A stretch of DNA of 64,000 bases from Leptasterias polaris (GCA_037783415.1 JAZGTN010000003.1:3386501-3450500), one strand, 5' to 3'; counted from the first letter of the stretch, positions 48,697 to 59,606 are shown. Notes: generated by a model not told the origin, from the letters alone. A program made the numbers and translations.

Positions 48697-49069
48697 AGGC
48701 ACTGGACACGTTTGGTAATTACTCAAAATATATATTAGCATAAAAACTTACTTGGTAACGAGTAACGGAGAGCTGTTGATAGTATAAAACATTGTGAGAA
48801 ACGACTTCCTCTGAAGTAACGTAGTTTTTGAGAAAGAGGTAATTTCTCACTAAAATAATAAAAGACTTCTGGCCAGAACTCAGAAGCCTTTTATTCCTAT
48901 CTGAAAGCACACTAATTTGTACAACAAGGGTGTTTTTTCTTTCATCATTTTCTTGCAACTTCAATGACCAATTGAGTCCAAATTTTCACAGGTTTGTTAT
49001 TTTATGCATGTTGGGATACACCAAGTGAGAATACTGGTCTTTGACAATTACCAAACGTGTTCAGTGCCT
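48697..49069. mobile_element. MITE, TTAA family A, complete
   Basis: TTAA (48693-48696) | AGGCACTGGACACGTTTGG ... CAAACGTGTTCAGTGCCT | TTAA (49070-49073). Inner complementary parts AAAGACTTCTGGCCAGAACTC. 373 bp, in the exon C-D intron of TLCD-like copy 2. Confidence 0.9.
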
Positions 49070-50005
49070 TTAAGTTTAACACAAACAAAAGTGCAGAATT
49101 TTTTTCATTGTTGTTGCGCAGTTTGACACACGCATTCTCGCCCGAGAACTGAGTTGAATAACTATAATAATGTTCACTTTTTTTTTTAAAGGAGGTTGTT
49201 TGGACCATGGACGCACATTATTATTTACCGTGAGATTTTTGGGGTGCCCATTTTATAATTTTGTTTTCCTACGTAAATTTTCTTTAAAAAACCAAACAAC
49301 AAGTTCCCCAAGGTATATACTTACAATAATATGATGTGTAACAACTGCAAGCACCTTAAATAGATAAGTGTGCGCCAAAATGTCGTAAGTATCGTACAAC
49401 ACATACCCTGGTGGAATAGAAAAGGTAACATGCATGACAAAATCGAGGAGTCCATGTGACTCAAAACATCACAATAACATAAACGAGGTGGCAAAGATAG
49501 TACCCGGTTTTGAGAATTTTCAATTGAGATTGTGCAGATGCCAGTGTACTTTGTTCTTCATGTGCAGTGAAAGATATTTTAAATACCAAGTTCACCAGAG
49601 CCCACTTTCATAGCATTGCTTAACGGCCGATTTTGTGCTTACTGAGCGGGTTTCCATTTCAAAGCACTGCTTACGTAAGCACACGATTGTACAGGGCTGG
49701 CATGCAACCTTCCGGTGCATGATATAAAAATGAATGACGTAAACATGCAAATCTATGGTGAATACGCAAGATGGCCGCCTAATTTTCTTGCTAGCCTGTG
49801 AAATACAGTTACGCTTAAGCAAATTGTTCTGCTGTAGTTATCCCGAAAATTTGCCGAATAATACCCCTATGGCCGCCATCTTTTATGTCAAACATTGGAA
49901 ACTTGCACGCGCGTACGCACAGCACAATGATACAGTGAGGGGACTGTTTTGGGCTTGTGACGTCATATGCAAGGGGTCTATAATAGTTACAGTAAGCCAA
50001 TAATA

Positions 50006-50488
50006 TGTGACCCGCTCTATATCGAAATGAGGAATGTCTCGGAAATCAGGTTTACGTGTAATTCGCCATACAAAAGTTGTTGACAATCGAAAACCATAAA
50101 AAACACTAAAAACCGATTCCGCGATTTCGGTGGTATTTGGTTTTAAACAAAATTTGATCTTTCTTGTTGTGGTCTTACCTTTAATTGAAAAGATGAATAA
50201 ATCCACAAAAAGTGCGTTTTCTTGAGCATGTTTGTACGCATAGCTACAATAGCTAGCTGTTGTTAAAAACGATTATCTAAATAAACACGTCTCAAAAAAT
50301 GGAAGTGGCCTCGTCTTATAGACTTTCTTCATTGCCCGATTACTTTGGACTGGAATAAGCTACGGAAATATTAGGCGTAATGGTAGGCCTATTGTTGGAA
50401 AGCCAGTGAGTTACTTGTTAGTAATGGTATGCATAACTCAATTTTCAAAATTTCTGAGACATTCCTCAATTCGATAGAGCGGGTCACA
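50006..50488. mobile_element. TA-flanked MITE with about 42-bp inverted repeats at the site of the missing TLCD exon
   Basis: TA | TGTGACCCGCTCTATATCG...GAGGAATGTCTCGG ... TGAGACATTCCTCAATTCGATAGAGCGGGTCACA | TA. 483 bp with no transposase. A TA target duplication points to the Tc1/mariner group. Confidence 0.88.
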
Positions 50489-51054
50489 TATTGTCTACAA
50501 AAAAGACCTGTGTGGGAACTTTATTGACTTTGTGGACAAATAACTTCGCCAAAGAACAAACCAAGCATAACTGAAGTGGAGCCTTCCTTTAGATAATGCT
50601 GTGCACACTATCGATTGGTGGATCGATTTATTTTTTCTATGAAAATCACCACACAATATACATAAGAAATGGCCGCAGTAACACCATATATAGCCAAAAT
50701 TGAGTTAATCTTTGTATTATTGCAACTATAACAAAAGACCTCAAACAAGTCGATAATAGTTAATGGACGAGTTTTTCTCGAAGGCTCAATACAGTTGTAA
50801 GTTGGTAAATCAGTCTTTCATTCGTGTCATATACTTTTCAATAAAATTAATGTAGTCCAATGAGATTATTGCACCAAAATCACTTAAACCAAATGAGAAA
50901 ATATAAGGAATGGAACGCACAGACAATTTCAATTAGATAAGGGAAATTGTGGTAAGCACGTTTCGAAAATTACAGCATTTCAGTAATTCAGTTGGAAGTA
51001 TTTTATTTCATTTCACATCCAACAGTGCAATAAAGCGCCAACAGCCGGGTGAAT

Positions 51055-51245
51055 AGGGAACGAGAGGAATTTTTTTGTTTTAGATGTTGAAGGGAAAACC
51101 CAAATTATGGGCGAATCCATATCTAATCAGGTAAGGACTGAAAACCCAATCCAGGCTCCAATCTGAGCTGGGATTCGAACCAGGGTCCAAAGCTAAATAG
51201 AGATGTTAGGCAGGGGATCGAAACCACTCAGCCAACCTGTCATGT
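51055..51245 (-). mobile_element. tRNA-derived SINE (family 4), fuller copy
   Basis: On the minus strand: GTTGGCTGAGTGG (A-box), CCTGGTTCGAATCCCAGC (B-box), then GGGTTTTCAGTCCTTACCTGATTAG...TTTTCCCTTCAACATCTAAAAC, shared with 26845-26962. Confidence 0.65.
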
Positions 51246-51427
51246 CCATGTGCAACATGGTGAAACTTTTAGGAAAATAAATTATATACAAATTAGACAC
51301 ACACTACAATAGTTATATCTATACAAACAATCTAAAGCAAACATCAAGAATACAATACTGTGGAAACCAATTTTAATAATTGATTATTCCGATAATTTTA
51401 ATCTCGACTTCATTATCTCGCCAACCC

Positions 51428-51450
51428 CACCCCCCCCCCCCCCCCCCCCA
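51428..51450. repeat. Poly-C tract
   Basis: A run of more than 20 C residues flanked by CCCACC-type sequence. It is a likely assembly or slippage-prone site; other C/G runs occur at 20290, 25540, 36690, 37370, 42630-42680, 52740, 52975 and 55090. Confidence 0.8.
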
Positions 51451-52204
51451 CCCACCCGCACTAAAAACGTTGTAAAAATTCATAGACTGCGTTCTTGCAT
51501 GAACCATTTATTTGGAGCCAGTCTCCATTCTATGATGCGGTGGAACAACACAGCAGACAACATGTCGAATAAAACCTACAATATAAACTCAGAATAATTG
51601 CTGGTCGCCTAAGCGTACATTGAGTGAGTTGCTGGGCAAGCCACCGCTAGAACAATATACATTTACATGTGTTCCAATATATACAAATATAGATGGTCTG
51701 TGAATTTGCACCTAATGCAAGCAGAATAGGGAAAGGGACGTAGGTGATAACTTGCCCCCAAAACCCTGAACAGGCCTTTTACGTGCAACATGCAGGAATG
51801 AGTTGACCTACCAGTACAACACGATTACAGAGATCAGTACAGAGTTAAATAACGACGTAACAGCATTCCTCCATCGGTGCCGTTCTTTCCCCGAGTACTT
51901 CCCCGGGGGTGCGGCGATCGGTAACACATCCAACGCCGAGTTGAAACACCGATATCCGGCGGCAGAGCCGACAACGATGGGTACATACCATGGAAACATT
52001 GAGGTAAGAAAATCTTCTATTTAGTTTGTTTCGCTTGGATGACACAGGGTGCGGCCCGTCACGTCATGTTGAATATTTTGAATATTCTGAATATTCAGAA
52101 TCACTGAGGCGTGTCGCTACATAAGTGCGATGATCCGATCCAACAAACCAGTTCAGGCCAACGCATTTCTGCTGTGTGCATAATAAGTTTCAGATAGGTC
52201 TAGA

Positions 52205-52498
52205 ATGTCGAAAGAACAGACAACACCAGCCAGTGAATTCAACTCGGAGGTTTTGTTTGATAAGTTTAAACTGTACTTTAACCATAAGTTTGAGAGTCTC
52301 CAAAATTCTGAAGAAACTGCCAGTCTAAAGGAGATCAAAAACAAGCTAGACTCAAAAGAGTTAAACAAAGTAGGCAATGCAGTTCAATATGAGTTCTGCG
52401 GAAAACTAGAGATATCGCTGAAGAAAATTAAAGTCTGTCTGCTAGAGAATGGCGACAACCTGCCAAGTGATAGGGTTGTTTGTTTGCTACCCCCGTAG
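52205..52498 (+). CDS. Small ORF, possible retroelement gag-like protein (97 aa)
   Basis: Lysine/glutamate-rich open frame starting MSKEQTTPASEFNSEVLFDK, with LDSKELNKVGNAVQYEFCGK in the middle and a stop at 52496-52498. The pattern K...GN..QYEF...L....K recalls the N-terminal ORFs of DIRS-like or other invertebrate retroelements, but I cannot name a family with confidence. No RT, integrase or tyrosine recombinase follows. It could also be a first exon of an unknown host gene or a chance frame. It lies about 200 bp right of TLCD-like copy 2 exon A, on the opposite strand. Confidence 0.35.
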   Translation: MSKEQTTPASEFNSEVLFDKFKLYFNHKFESLQNSEETASLKEIKNKLDSKELNKVGNAVQYEFCGKLEISLKKIKVCLLENGDNLPSDRVVCLLPP

Positions 52499-52669
52499 TA
52501 TTAACACCCACATCAACTTATCGATAAAAACGCTATAAACTAAACTTTTGCAGACTTGTCCTTCATTTTTGAGCTTGGAGTTGAAAAGACGGTACTTGCG
52601 TTTTCTTCGTTAATTGATAGTAGTTGATCAACAGGATGGGATGGAAAGAGTGTGGTTTTGCATCTGACC

Positions 52670-52860
52670 ATTTTGGGGGTTTTCCCATGGAGGGAGAAAT
52701 GGTTTTCCTATGGCGGGAGGAATGGTTTTCCAATGGAGGGGGGGGGGGGGGGGTTCCCATGGAGGAAGTAATGGTTTTCCCATGGGAGGAATTTTTTCCC
52801 ATACAGGGAGGAAGGAATGATTTTCACAAGGAGGGGGAATGTTTGTTTTTTCACGTAGGA
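52670..52860. repeat. Degenerate G-rich minisatellite
   Basis: Irregular units of GGTTTTCCCATGGAGGGAGGAAT, about 25 bp each, with a poly-G run at 52738-52754. Open frames on both strands here are repeat artefacts. Confidence 0.7.
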
Positions 52861-53824
52861 GGATGGCTTTCAAAAGGAATGTTTTTCCTCACGTTGTTTT
52901 TCCCCTTCTTTTCGTTGTTTCATTCACCAGTAAAATGCGTAAATTTGGCCGCACATGTGGCGTAATAGAATCACCCCCCCCCCCCCCCTCTTGCTCCCCC
53001 AAATTGTTATTTTCATTTTTTCAACATTCGGCCATTTTTTTACAAATAGAACGCTCTGTAAAGAGTATTTTTGACACACCGACTTTTGTTCCGCCTGCAA
53101 ATTCCACAATATTTTGATTTTTTGTTCTCTCAATAATTTGCTTTGTAGAAGTCTGCTTATCAATTTATACGGTTGAAATTAATAAGCCTGCTTTTTGGGG
53201 ATGTTTATTTATAGAATTGCATATGCATGTCAAAAGACGGCGATTTAAAAAATATATAATAATAATATACAGACAAAAACGTTTGTTTTTGTACTACGTC
53301 TAAACAAAGATCAAGATTTCAACCAAAAGTACAAGATACATTTTAGCAGATAATAGCAGTCCAATAAACAAGAAATGTACTATAAAAAGCTTCTGATACC
53401 TAGAACAATTTTAAACCAAAATGCATTATACTGATGTTTGTAAACAGTAACAGTGACAAATCAAAGCAAGAACAGCTATAAAATCAGACAAGACAAGCCC
53501 AACAAGATGAAAGTGAACCTATAACAACTGTGACTCGAAATTTAATTTTCGACCCATCTTGAAATTTCAATTTTTTGCAATCACTTGTTGCGGGCACCTC
53601 CCCTAATGCCGCTGGTTAAATTGTGAACTCCGAAACTTTTTTCATTCTTGGAAATTGAAGATATTTTGCCCCAATAGGGCCTATTACGTAATCTTTTGGT
53701 AAAATTTTGTAATTTCCAAAGTATTTGGAATTAACCATGTTTCCACATAGAAAATGTCGTCAGGGGACTTACTCAATCGCTCTGAACTGTCAAATCGGAC
53801 TTTATTTGTTGACCCAGAAATGTA

Positions 53825-55000
53825 TAGGTTTTCTCGGCCAAATTCGGCAAATGAGCAGCCGATTTAATTTCCGTGCGTTCGAATTAAAGCTATTTTGCCT
53901 CTGCAGTTTTTACTGCGTTTCAAATTCAGAATTCGGTCATTCAATTTCGTTTTGAGGCATTCAAATTCCTTTAGCACTGTGTTCAATTTAATATATCGTC
54001 ATTCTTTTTCGTGACGCACAATCATCAATTTAGCAAAGCTGGTTCGACTGGAGATTTTTACTGATTTATTTTTTTCAATTTCGTAAAGAGGCAATCAATT
54101 TCGCTAAATGAGAACTCAAATAAGTACGATAACGAAATGCGACTAAACATATAAACTGTATACAAGGCATTTTGTATCTTTAATTCAGGCAAACTTTTTT
54201 TCTTTCTTTGTTTATGTTTCCAGTAGATTTTACATGGGGCCCATTAGGTTTGTTTTCTTCTTTGTTTTCTTCTTTATTTATTTTTTTTATTTTGTTGTGG
54301 GGATCTTTATTGGTTAACTGATAAAGACCTAATTTTGTATGTTTTTGAATGGGGTATTTCTTTATGTTTTCCCTGGTTTCTTATTGTTTTTGTTCTTCCT
54401 CAACCATCAATGTGCTGGCGTGCCAGACATCTTGGCATTTATGTTTGGGTATGGTTGTACCACTGCTGTGGACTTGTTGACTTCAAATTGACCGCAAGCT
54501 CAAAGTAGTCTCGCTCGTTTCCCTCGAAGGCCTCAATCAAACTTTCTCGATCTACCTGGGACACTCGAGCGTAGCGACCACGAGCTGCCATTTCTAGAAA
54601 AATGCGTCTAAAACTGTAGCGAAAGCTCGTCTTCAAGGTACATCGGCAAAGTAACTCAAGTGCCAATAAGTGAACCGTGTTTATGCCTTTAACATTCGAA
54701 AGGAAACGAAAGTTTAAAAGAGCGTTTTTTAGATTGTACAAATTACAGAAATGACTGCCCAAAAATGAATTTGAATGACTAAACACACGCCTCAAAAAGC
54801 TCCTGCGAATTTGAATGCTGCTTTGATGAATTGTTAAATTGAATGATTATTTTGTTAAATCGAATGACGCAACAGTACATTTGACTGGTCATAAAACGAA
54901 ATCGAATGACCCTTTTCAGTAGCATTCGATTTCGCGCGAAATAGAATGGTTCAGTGGTTAAATTGGCTGTTCATTTGCCGAAATTGACCGAGAAAACCTA
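53825..55000. mobile_element. Tc1/IS630-type DNA transposon, internally deleted
   Basis: Inverted ends TAGGTTTTCTCGGCCAAATT...CGGCAAATGAGCAGCCGATTTAA (left) and TTAAATTGGCTGTTCATTTGCCGAAATTGACCGAGAAAACCTA (right) are flanked by TA (53823-53824, 55001-55002). Subterminal regions on both sides are rich in degenerate ATTCAATTTCG-type repeats. The minus strand near 54591-54439 keeps the N-terminus of a transposase. 1176 bp is too short for an autonomous copy and no DDE domain is visible. Confidence 0.8.
54439..54591 (-). CDS. Transposase N-terminal HTH fragment within the TA-flanked element
   Basis: MAARGRYARVSQVDRESLIE then AFEGNERDYFELAVNL resembles the N-terminal homeodomain-like region of IS630-type transposases seen in marine invertebrates (a basic start, then R..L..AF..G.DY..LA..L). 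The similarity ends about residue 40, after which the frame runs into non-matching sequence and a stop. The frame extends upstream to 54795, but that part is not convincing. Non-functional as it stands. Confidence 0.5.
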   Translation of the reverse strand: MAARGRYARVSQVDRESLIEAFEGNERDYFELAVNLKSTSPQQWYNHTQT

Positions 55001-55397
55001 TAGTATTTCCCGATGCTGTGGAAAACTTGTTATTTGCCACCCATCTTGAAATTTCGATTCTTTGCGATCAGCTGTAGCAGGCACCTTACCCCCCCCCCCC
55101 CCAAAAAAAGCAAAAAAAAGCAAGCAAGACAGAAAGCAGTCAAAGAGCTAAACCAACGAATATTTCCATTTTCAATTATTAATCTATCTATCAATCAATC
55201 AATCAATCAACACCTAATCCAATTCAACAAATCGATATCCTTTCATTTATCCAAATAAAATTCATTAACGCTCTTAGATATTTAAGTGGGTGGAGGAATT
55301 AATGGGATTTTGCCGAACGCATACGGTATTTACTTCTACTTCAAAAGGGGGATCAGAACTCAATACATTAGACAAATGAGATAACAGCAAGAAATAA

Positions 55398-55540
55398 GTT
55401 AGTGGACTGACGTTTCGACCCTAGCAGAGTCTTTCTCTGCTGAGAAAACAATGAGCAGAAACAGAGCAGAAAGCACACGACAAACAATGGTTGCTACACT
55501 CTCGCCGGAATTATGTGAAAACGAAAGGAATGAACATGTG
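55398..55540 (-). mobile_element. Short dispersed repeat, inverted partner of 48190-48265
   Basis: AAGAAATAAGTTAGTGGACTGACGTTTCGACCCTAGCAGAGTCTTTCTC, then GAGCAGAAACAGAGCAGAAAGCAC, paralleling GCTTTCTGCTTTTC near 48105. Confidence 0.4.
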
Positions 55541-56429
55541 GATATCCTGAAATGATCAATGTCACGGACAAGTTCAGATTTGCGTAAGTATGTTCAACAC
55601 TAGATCAGTAATTATGGGCCGGGCATTTTTGGGGGGGTGTGTTTCATGATGTTGAAATTGGGCGACGGTGGCAACAGCAGGTGAAGGAATCATTATGCAA
55701 CTTGTCACTATTTCAGCTTTACTAAACCAGTTATTTTACGCGTCTGTAAGATAAGCCCTTCTGTTTAATAAGGGCGAATTATTATTTTATTAATTTAATT
55801 GGTTTTTTTTTCATTTCTTTCTTTAGGCCTATTTAATTTTATATTTATTTATTTATTATATTTTATTTATTTATTTTTATTTTATTTATTTATTTTATTT
55901 TATTATATATATTTTTTTGGGAGGGGGGTTGCTAAAGCAGAAACAAACTGAATGCTTAGCAAATACTAGAATGTTTAAATGGCCTGCTTAGCTAAGTCTT
56001 TAAGTAGTTATTATGGTCTAGATTATGCATTCATAAAACCAAATCTGCTTGAGTCACGTTTTCTTAGCACAAAACATTAGTAAAAATGAGACAGCGTTCC
56101 AGTTTGGCCCAAACACTAGAGGGCGTTCTTTATTGAATTTGCCTTTTTGTAAAATCATATAATTTATAAAATAAATCAAACAAGGTCTTAAATTAATAAA
56201 TGCGCTAAAACTAATGACGGGACAACTTGATTAAATTTCTCATTAAATAGGAAGGCATACTCTATTTTTCAAAATAAAAAAATGTTCCTTCAAATGATAT
56301 TACTTGTTTTTCTTTGTATGATTTTTTTAAATTGATAATTATCACACATGAAGCACATTCTATTTGAAACTTTAACCCTTTTTAATCTGAGATTACGCGT
56401 CCATATGATCTCACTAAAAACACGAGTGT

Positions 56430-56435
56430 TTTATT
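56430..56435 (-). promoter_or_regulatory. Possible polyadenylation signal of ETFBKMT
   Basis: TTTATT on plus (AATAAA on minus), about 390 bp after the stop codon. No cleavage-site context checked. Confidence 0.3.
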
Positions 56436-56824
56436 AAATTGAATTTACTACAAAAACAAAGGACAGACTTCTTGTTCTAAACAGCTGTCTGAAATACATA
56501 ATGACAACATAGTTTTAAAAGGGTAGGCCTAGAAATGTCAACATAGACAGGAAAAGTTCATTGATTCTTAGATGTGAACCTTTGTAATTGAAAACAACAA
56601 AAAACAAAAGGAAATTACAAACTTACTCCACTTTGTGCAGTATTTTGCAGTTTTCTATGGCACTATTACGAACAAGAGGAAATCACATGATCAGAGCTGC
56701 TTATTTAAGCAGAAAATATTGCTTAAGATTGCTTAAAACTTGACCATAGATATGGCGCTGTGATGAATTGTTGATTGTAACCTAATTAAGAAAAAGTTTA
56801 TGAATAACTCTGTAAAAATTTGTA

Positions 56825-58996
56825 TCACCTAATCATGGAATTACATAACTTCCAAACAAAGCCCTGGGTCATTCCATTGTTCTCCATCTTGCAGCTCTCT
56901 AATAAATCCACTTTATATACGCTTGTCAGAAGCCCTGTGATTGGATGTTCCTGCAGGTATAACCTGCCAGGATCACCAATCAAAACTTCCGTATCATGGC
57001 CTGCCAGATATTTCAACCAGTCAACAACAGTGTTGGTGAACTCTCGGTCATAGAACATGTCTCCAAGGAACACGACATCCCATTGGTTGTCTAAGCTGCC
57101 AATCAGGTTGCATGTGGTTGTTGCTATGGTGACATTGTTCAGATGAGCATTTAGTTGGATAGCTTGCACTGCAACTGGAAATAAATAAATAGAACAAATC
57201 TGACAAAAAAAAGTCGTGTGTAGAAAACGTAAATTCCCTGCAAGCCAGTATGTTTCTTGACATGTGACCAAGGGATTTGAACAAAGTTTTGTTTGTTTAT
57301 GCCATATTGACCTTGACATTTGACCTAGGCCAAGTCCTTCTTGAGGTATCACTCCAAAACATTTCTTTTCTTTTAGCCATAGTGACATTGTTAACTTGAC
57401 CTAGAGGGTCCCAAAACAATGGGATTGTGAGGGATCTCTTGGACCAATCCACAAACAAAGCTCTGTGTTGCATACACTCTGTGGACATTCCTTATTTGTG
57501 CACTTATCAGTATTCTTCAACATTGGTGAAAACACTGTGTGGACACTGTAAGTCCACAGTGTTTCAAATCATGGAAAAACCCTCAACTTTGACCCAATTT
57601 TCAAAAGTGAGACTTTGGTAGGCCTATAGTTTTATTCTCAAATAGACAAAATTTAAAAAAATTCAAACATGTTTTGTTGTAATTAATTAAGGACAAGATG
57701 CTGTAGTATGCGACTGCCACTTTTTCTCTTGTTATAGACAAAAACTTTATATAATTTGAGCGAAAAAACACTACTTTTGTCATAATAAATGAAAAGGGGG
57801 AGGTCCAATTTTGCATCATACCAAAATCCCACTTGTTGAATATTTGAGGCTTAGGTTTTTGTCAGAGCCAATGATCACAAAAGTTTCTTGTTTTTCCCCC
57901 TGATTTTCTATCCCCATTTAGTTACTCTGACCAAAACCGTCATGCACCTACTGCAATTTGTACCTGGATCGATATCATTAGCTAGGACTGATTTGGCACC
58001 ACACATGGCTGCAGCGATGGCACTCGCACCACACCCACTACCAACATCTAAGATATGTTTGCCTTGAACAATGTCAGGATGGTCAAGGAGATACCTGCAT
58101 ACATTAAGATGGAACAAAACAATTTCACATTTATACCTAATTCACATTCAGTTGATGGAAAGAGTGTTGTATCCACATGCCTCAGTTCCAAAAATAGTAT
58201 CATTATTCACACAGATCAGAGAGTGACTTTTTAGTCATAGTGAGTGAAGACGTGGTAGTTGGATACAGTAACTTTGGCCTTGGACAAAAATAATATATGA
58301 ACCCCATCACAATCTTTAAACTAACTTATTAATATGACAAAACAATACTTTTGCATTAACCCACACAACATACTATTTTGGGTCATAACAGCGAGGGTGG
58401 GAACATTTCAATGGTTGCTTTGTGTATCCGCTCCGCCCACAGCCTGGCCGGCCAATGAGGTCAGGATTTGACTGGCATGACTGGGATCAATCCAAAATGG
58501 CCGCGCTCAGTAACATCGAGGGAAGTAATTTGGAGGAAATTGAAAATTATTCTTTTAAATATCTTTTTAAAAGGTTATTTATTCAACCACCAAAACATCC
58601 AGGGCAAGCTAAGAGGTATGTGAACACATTTAGCTGGTTTAAACCGCCGGGAATGCACCTTTAGGGTGTCATGGCCGAGTGGTAATTAAGAGCATCGGAT
58701 TCAAGTTCTGGTGGTTTAGTCATCGGGGTGTGGGTTCGAGTCCCGGTCATGACGCTTGTGTCCTTGAGCAAGACACTTTGCTATAATTGCTTCTCTTCAC
58801 CCAGGTGTATAAATGGGTACCTGCAAGGGTAGAGGTTGATATTGTGTTTGAAAAAGCCTTCGGAGCGCCATCACGGCAGCCCGGGCTGTATACTCCACTG
58901 AGAAAGATTAAAGGAATGTTATTGGCCCAATGACCAGGGCACTAATGTAAAGCGCATTGAGACGTTATTGTGAAATGCGCTATAATATAAGAACTA

Positions 58997-59029
<33 letters not shown>

Positions 59030-59606
59030 GCTTAGCTTAAGAAAAAATGGGTCCCGACTCAGAGAGACCTTGGCCACAAAGTGGGGCTACCACTAGCCCC
59101 GTTGCATACAACACGTCAGTGCAGTGCAACGGATAGTGACGTCCTACCAGGGCTAGGCTACCGCTTGCCCCTGCCCCCCAAAAATAAAAATGTATAGTTA
59201 TGCCACTGCATACATAGACTACCGCCCTCGCCCGGTCCCCTGCCAGGCCCTTGTTGATGCACCTTGATAGGGTCTGCCCTCCTGGCCAGTAGAAAGCCCA
59301 GTATGGATCCGATATCCCGTTCTCTCTTAAGACCGCGGAACTTTCTTCGATGGAGGCATCCCAAAGACTACAAGAGGGCGACATCAGATGCAGTGCAATC
59401 TCTGGGGTCAGATGATCTCTACTGATCTCACTGTTGCCGAGGATAAACTGCTCAGCTGAGCTTGTCGAAATTCCACGTCTCATCAGCGTGTTCAAGTTAC
59501 TCCAGTCTGCCCTGCAATTTTTGTGATGAATTTGCGCAAAATACTTTCTGTTTCGTTTGTGATTATGTAAACATCCCACTCTGTACACTAGATGTTGGTT
59601 GCTCAT
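56825..59606 (-). CDS. ETFBKMT: Electron transfer flavoprotein beta subunit lysine methyltransferase (METTL20-type)
   Basis: Exons 59606-59263, 58094-57964 and 57174-56825, GT-AG, 825 nt = 274 residues. The protein reads LTPEIALHLMSPSCSLW...SDPYWAFYWPGGQTLSR, then motif I LDVGSGCGASAIAA (130-143), ANDIDP (153-158), the family's GDMFYD (196-201) and EVLIGDPGR, closely following human ETFBKMT (262 aa). The enzyme trimethylates lysines of ETFB in the mitochondrial matrix, tuning electron transfer from acyl-CoA dehydrogenases. Met at 59606 is chosen because the length and a basic, Arg/Lys/His-rich N-terminus (a likely targeting presequence) fit the family. The frame stays open 75 codons further to an ATG at 59831, so a longer 349-residue form is possible. 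The upstream region faces a SWAP70/DEF6-like gene. Confidence 0.88.
58497..58615 (+). CDS. Candidate first coding exon of an unidentified gene
   Basis: ATG in CAAAATGGCCGC context (Kozak-like and YY1-like), preceded by CCAATGAGG (CCAAT box, 58453) and a GC-rich stretch. It encodes MAALSNIEGSNLEEIENYSF then KYLFKRLFIQPPKHPGQAKR and ends at AAGAG|GTATGTG, a good donor. It lies inside ETFBKMT intron 1 on the opposite strand. No further exon was found, because a SINE follows at 58665. I do not recognise the protein. It could be a genuine nested or overlapping gene, a retained fragment, or chance. Confidence 0.35.
58665..59027 (+). mobile_element. tRNA-Leu-like SINE (family 1), fullest copy
   Basis: GGTGTCATGGCCGAGTGG (A-box), GGGTGTGGGTTCGAGTCCCG (B-box), CTTGTGTCCTTGAGCAAGAC, TAAATGGGTACCTGC, AAAGCGCATTGAGACG and a TTATTATTATT tail. 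Related copies at 6195-6292 and 60855-60968. In ETFBKMT intron 1. Confidence 0.8.

Larger units (their letters stand above)
47518..51999 (-). pseudogene. TLCD1/TLCD2-like copy 2, exon B missing (probable pseudogene)
   Basis: Exon A 51999-51812, exon C 49407-49325 and exon D 47898-47518 match copy 1 exactly in length (188, 83 and 381 nt) and in splice phase, all open. They read GKERHRWRNAVTSLFNSV, GYVLYDTYDIL...VVTHHII and LLTEVLAIFLHTRLLLIMYG, ending SDFLVTNGK. No equivalent of the 83-nt exon B (DPISYYTTFGDAGF region) was found between 49408 and 51811, and A to C splicing would break the frame. Where exon B should be lies a TA-flanked MITE (50006-50488); homology to copy 1 resumes right after it (GTGTGGGAACTTTATTGACTTTGTGGACAAA at 50511). 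It may use a diverged exon I did not recognise, in which case it could still be functional. Confidence 0.7.
55001..56824. other. Intergenic stretch, low complexity
   Basis: Contains poly-C/A at 55090-55120, CAATCAATCAATC at 55192-55210, a GACGTTTCGACCCTAGCAG repeat at 55398-55540, and long ATTTATTTATTT runs at 55840-55920. A dispersed element (GCTTAGCTAAG...GGCCCAAACACTAGAGGGCG) lies near 55930-56110. No gene seen. Confidence 0.5.

Noticed and set aside
50140..50206. Minus-strand segment ending TTTTCAATTAAAG|GTAAG considered as a replacement exon B for TLCD-like copy 2
   Set aside because: No similarity to the copy 1 exon B protein, and it lies inside the 483-bp MITE.
51803..52024. Plus-strand open frame with FLHRCRSFPEYFPGG, repeated at 40802-41122, at first taken as an exon pair of an unknown gene
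   Set aside because: The minus strand of both places carries TLCD-like exon A with matching splice phase, and the plus frame has a stop in the 41-kb copy.
52563..52873. Overlapping Pro-rich and Gly-rich ORFs on both strands
   Set aside because: Produced by the G-rich minisatellite.
59037..59262. Continuation of the 264-codon minus frame beyond the ETFBKMT exon 1 donor
   Set aside because: The conserved protein jumps from GGQTLSR to YLLDHPD in the next exon; the read-through part is intron.
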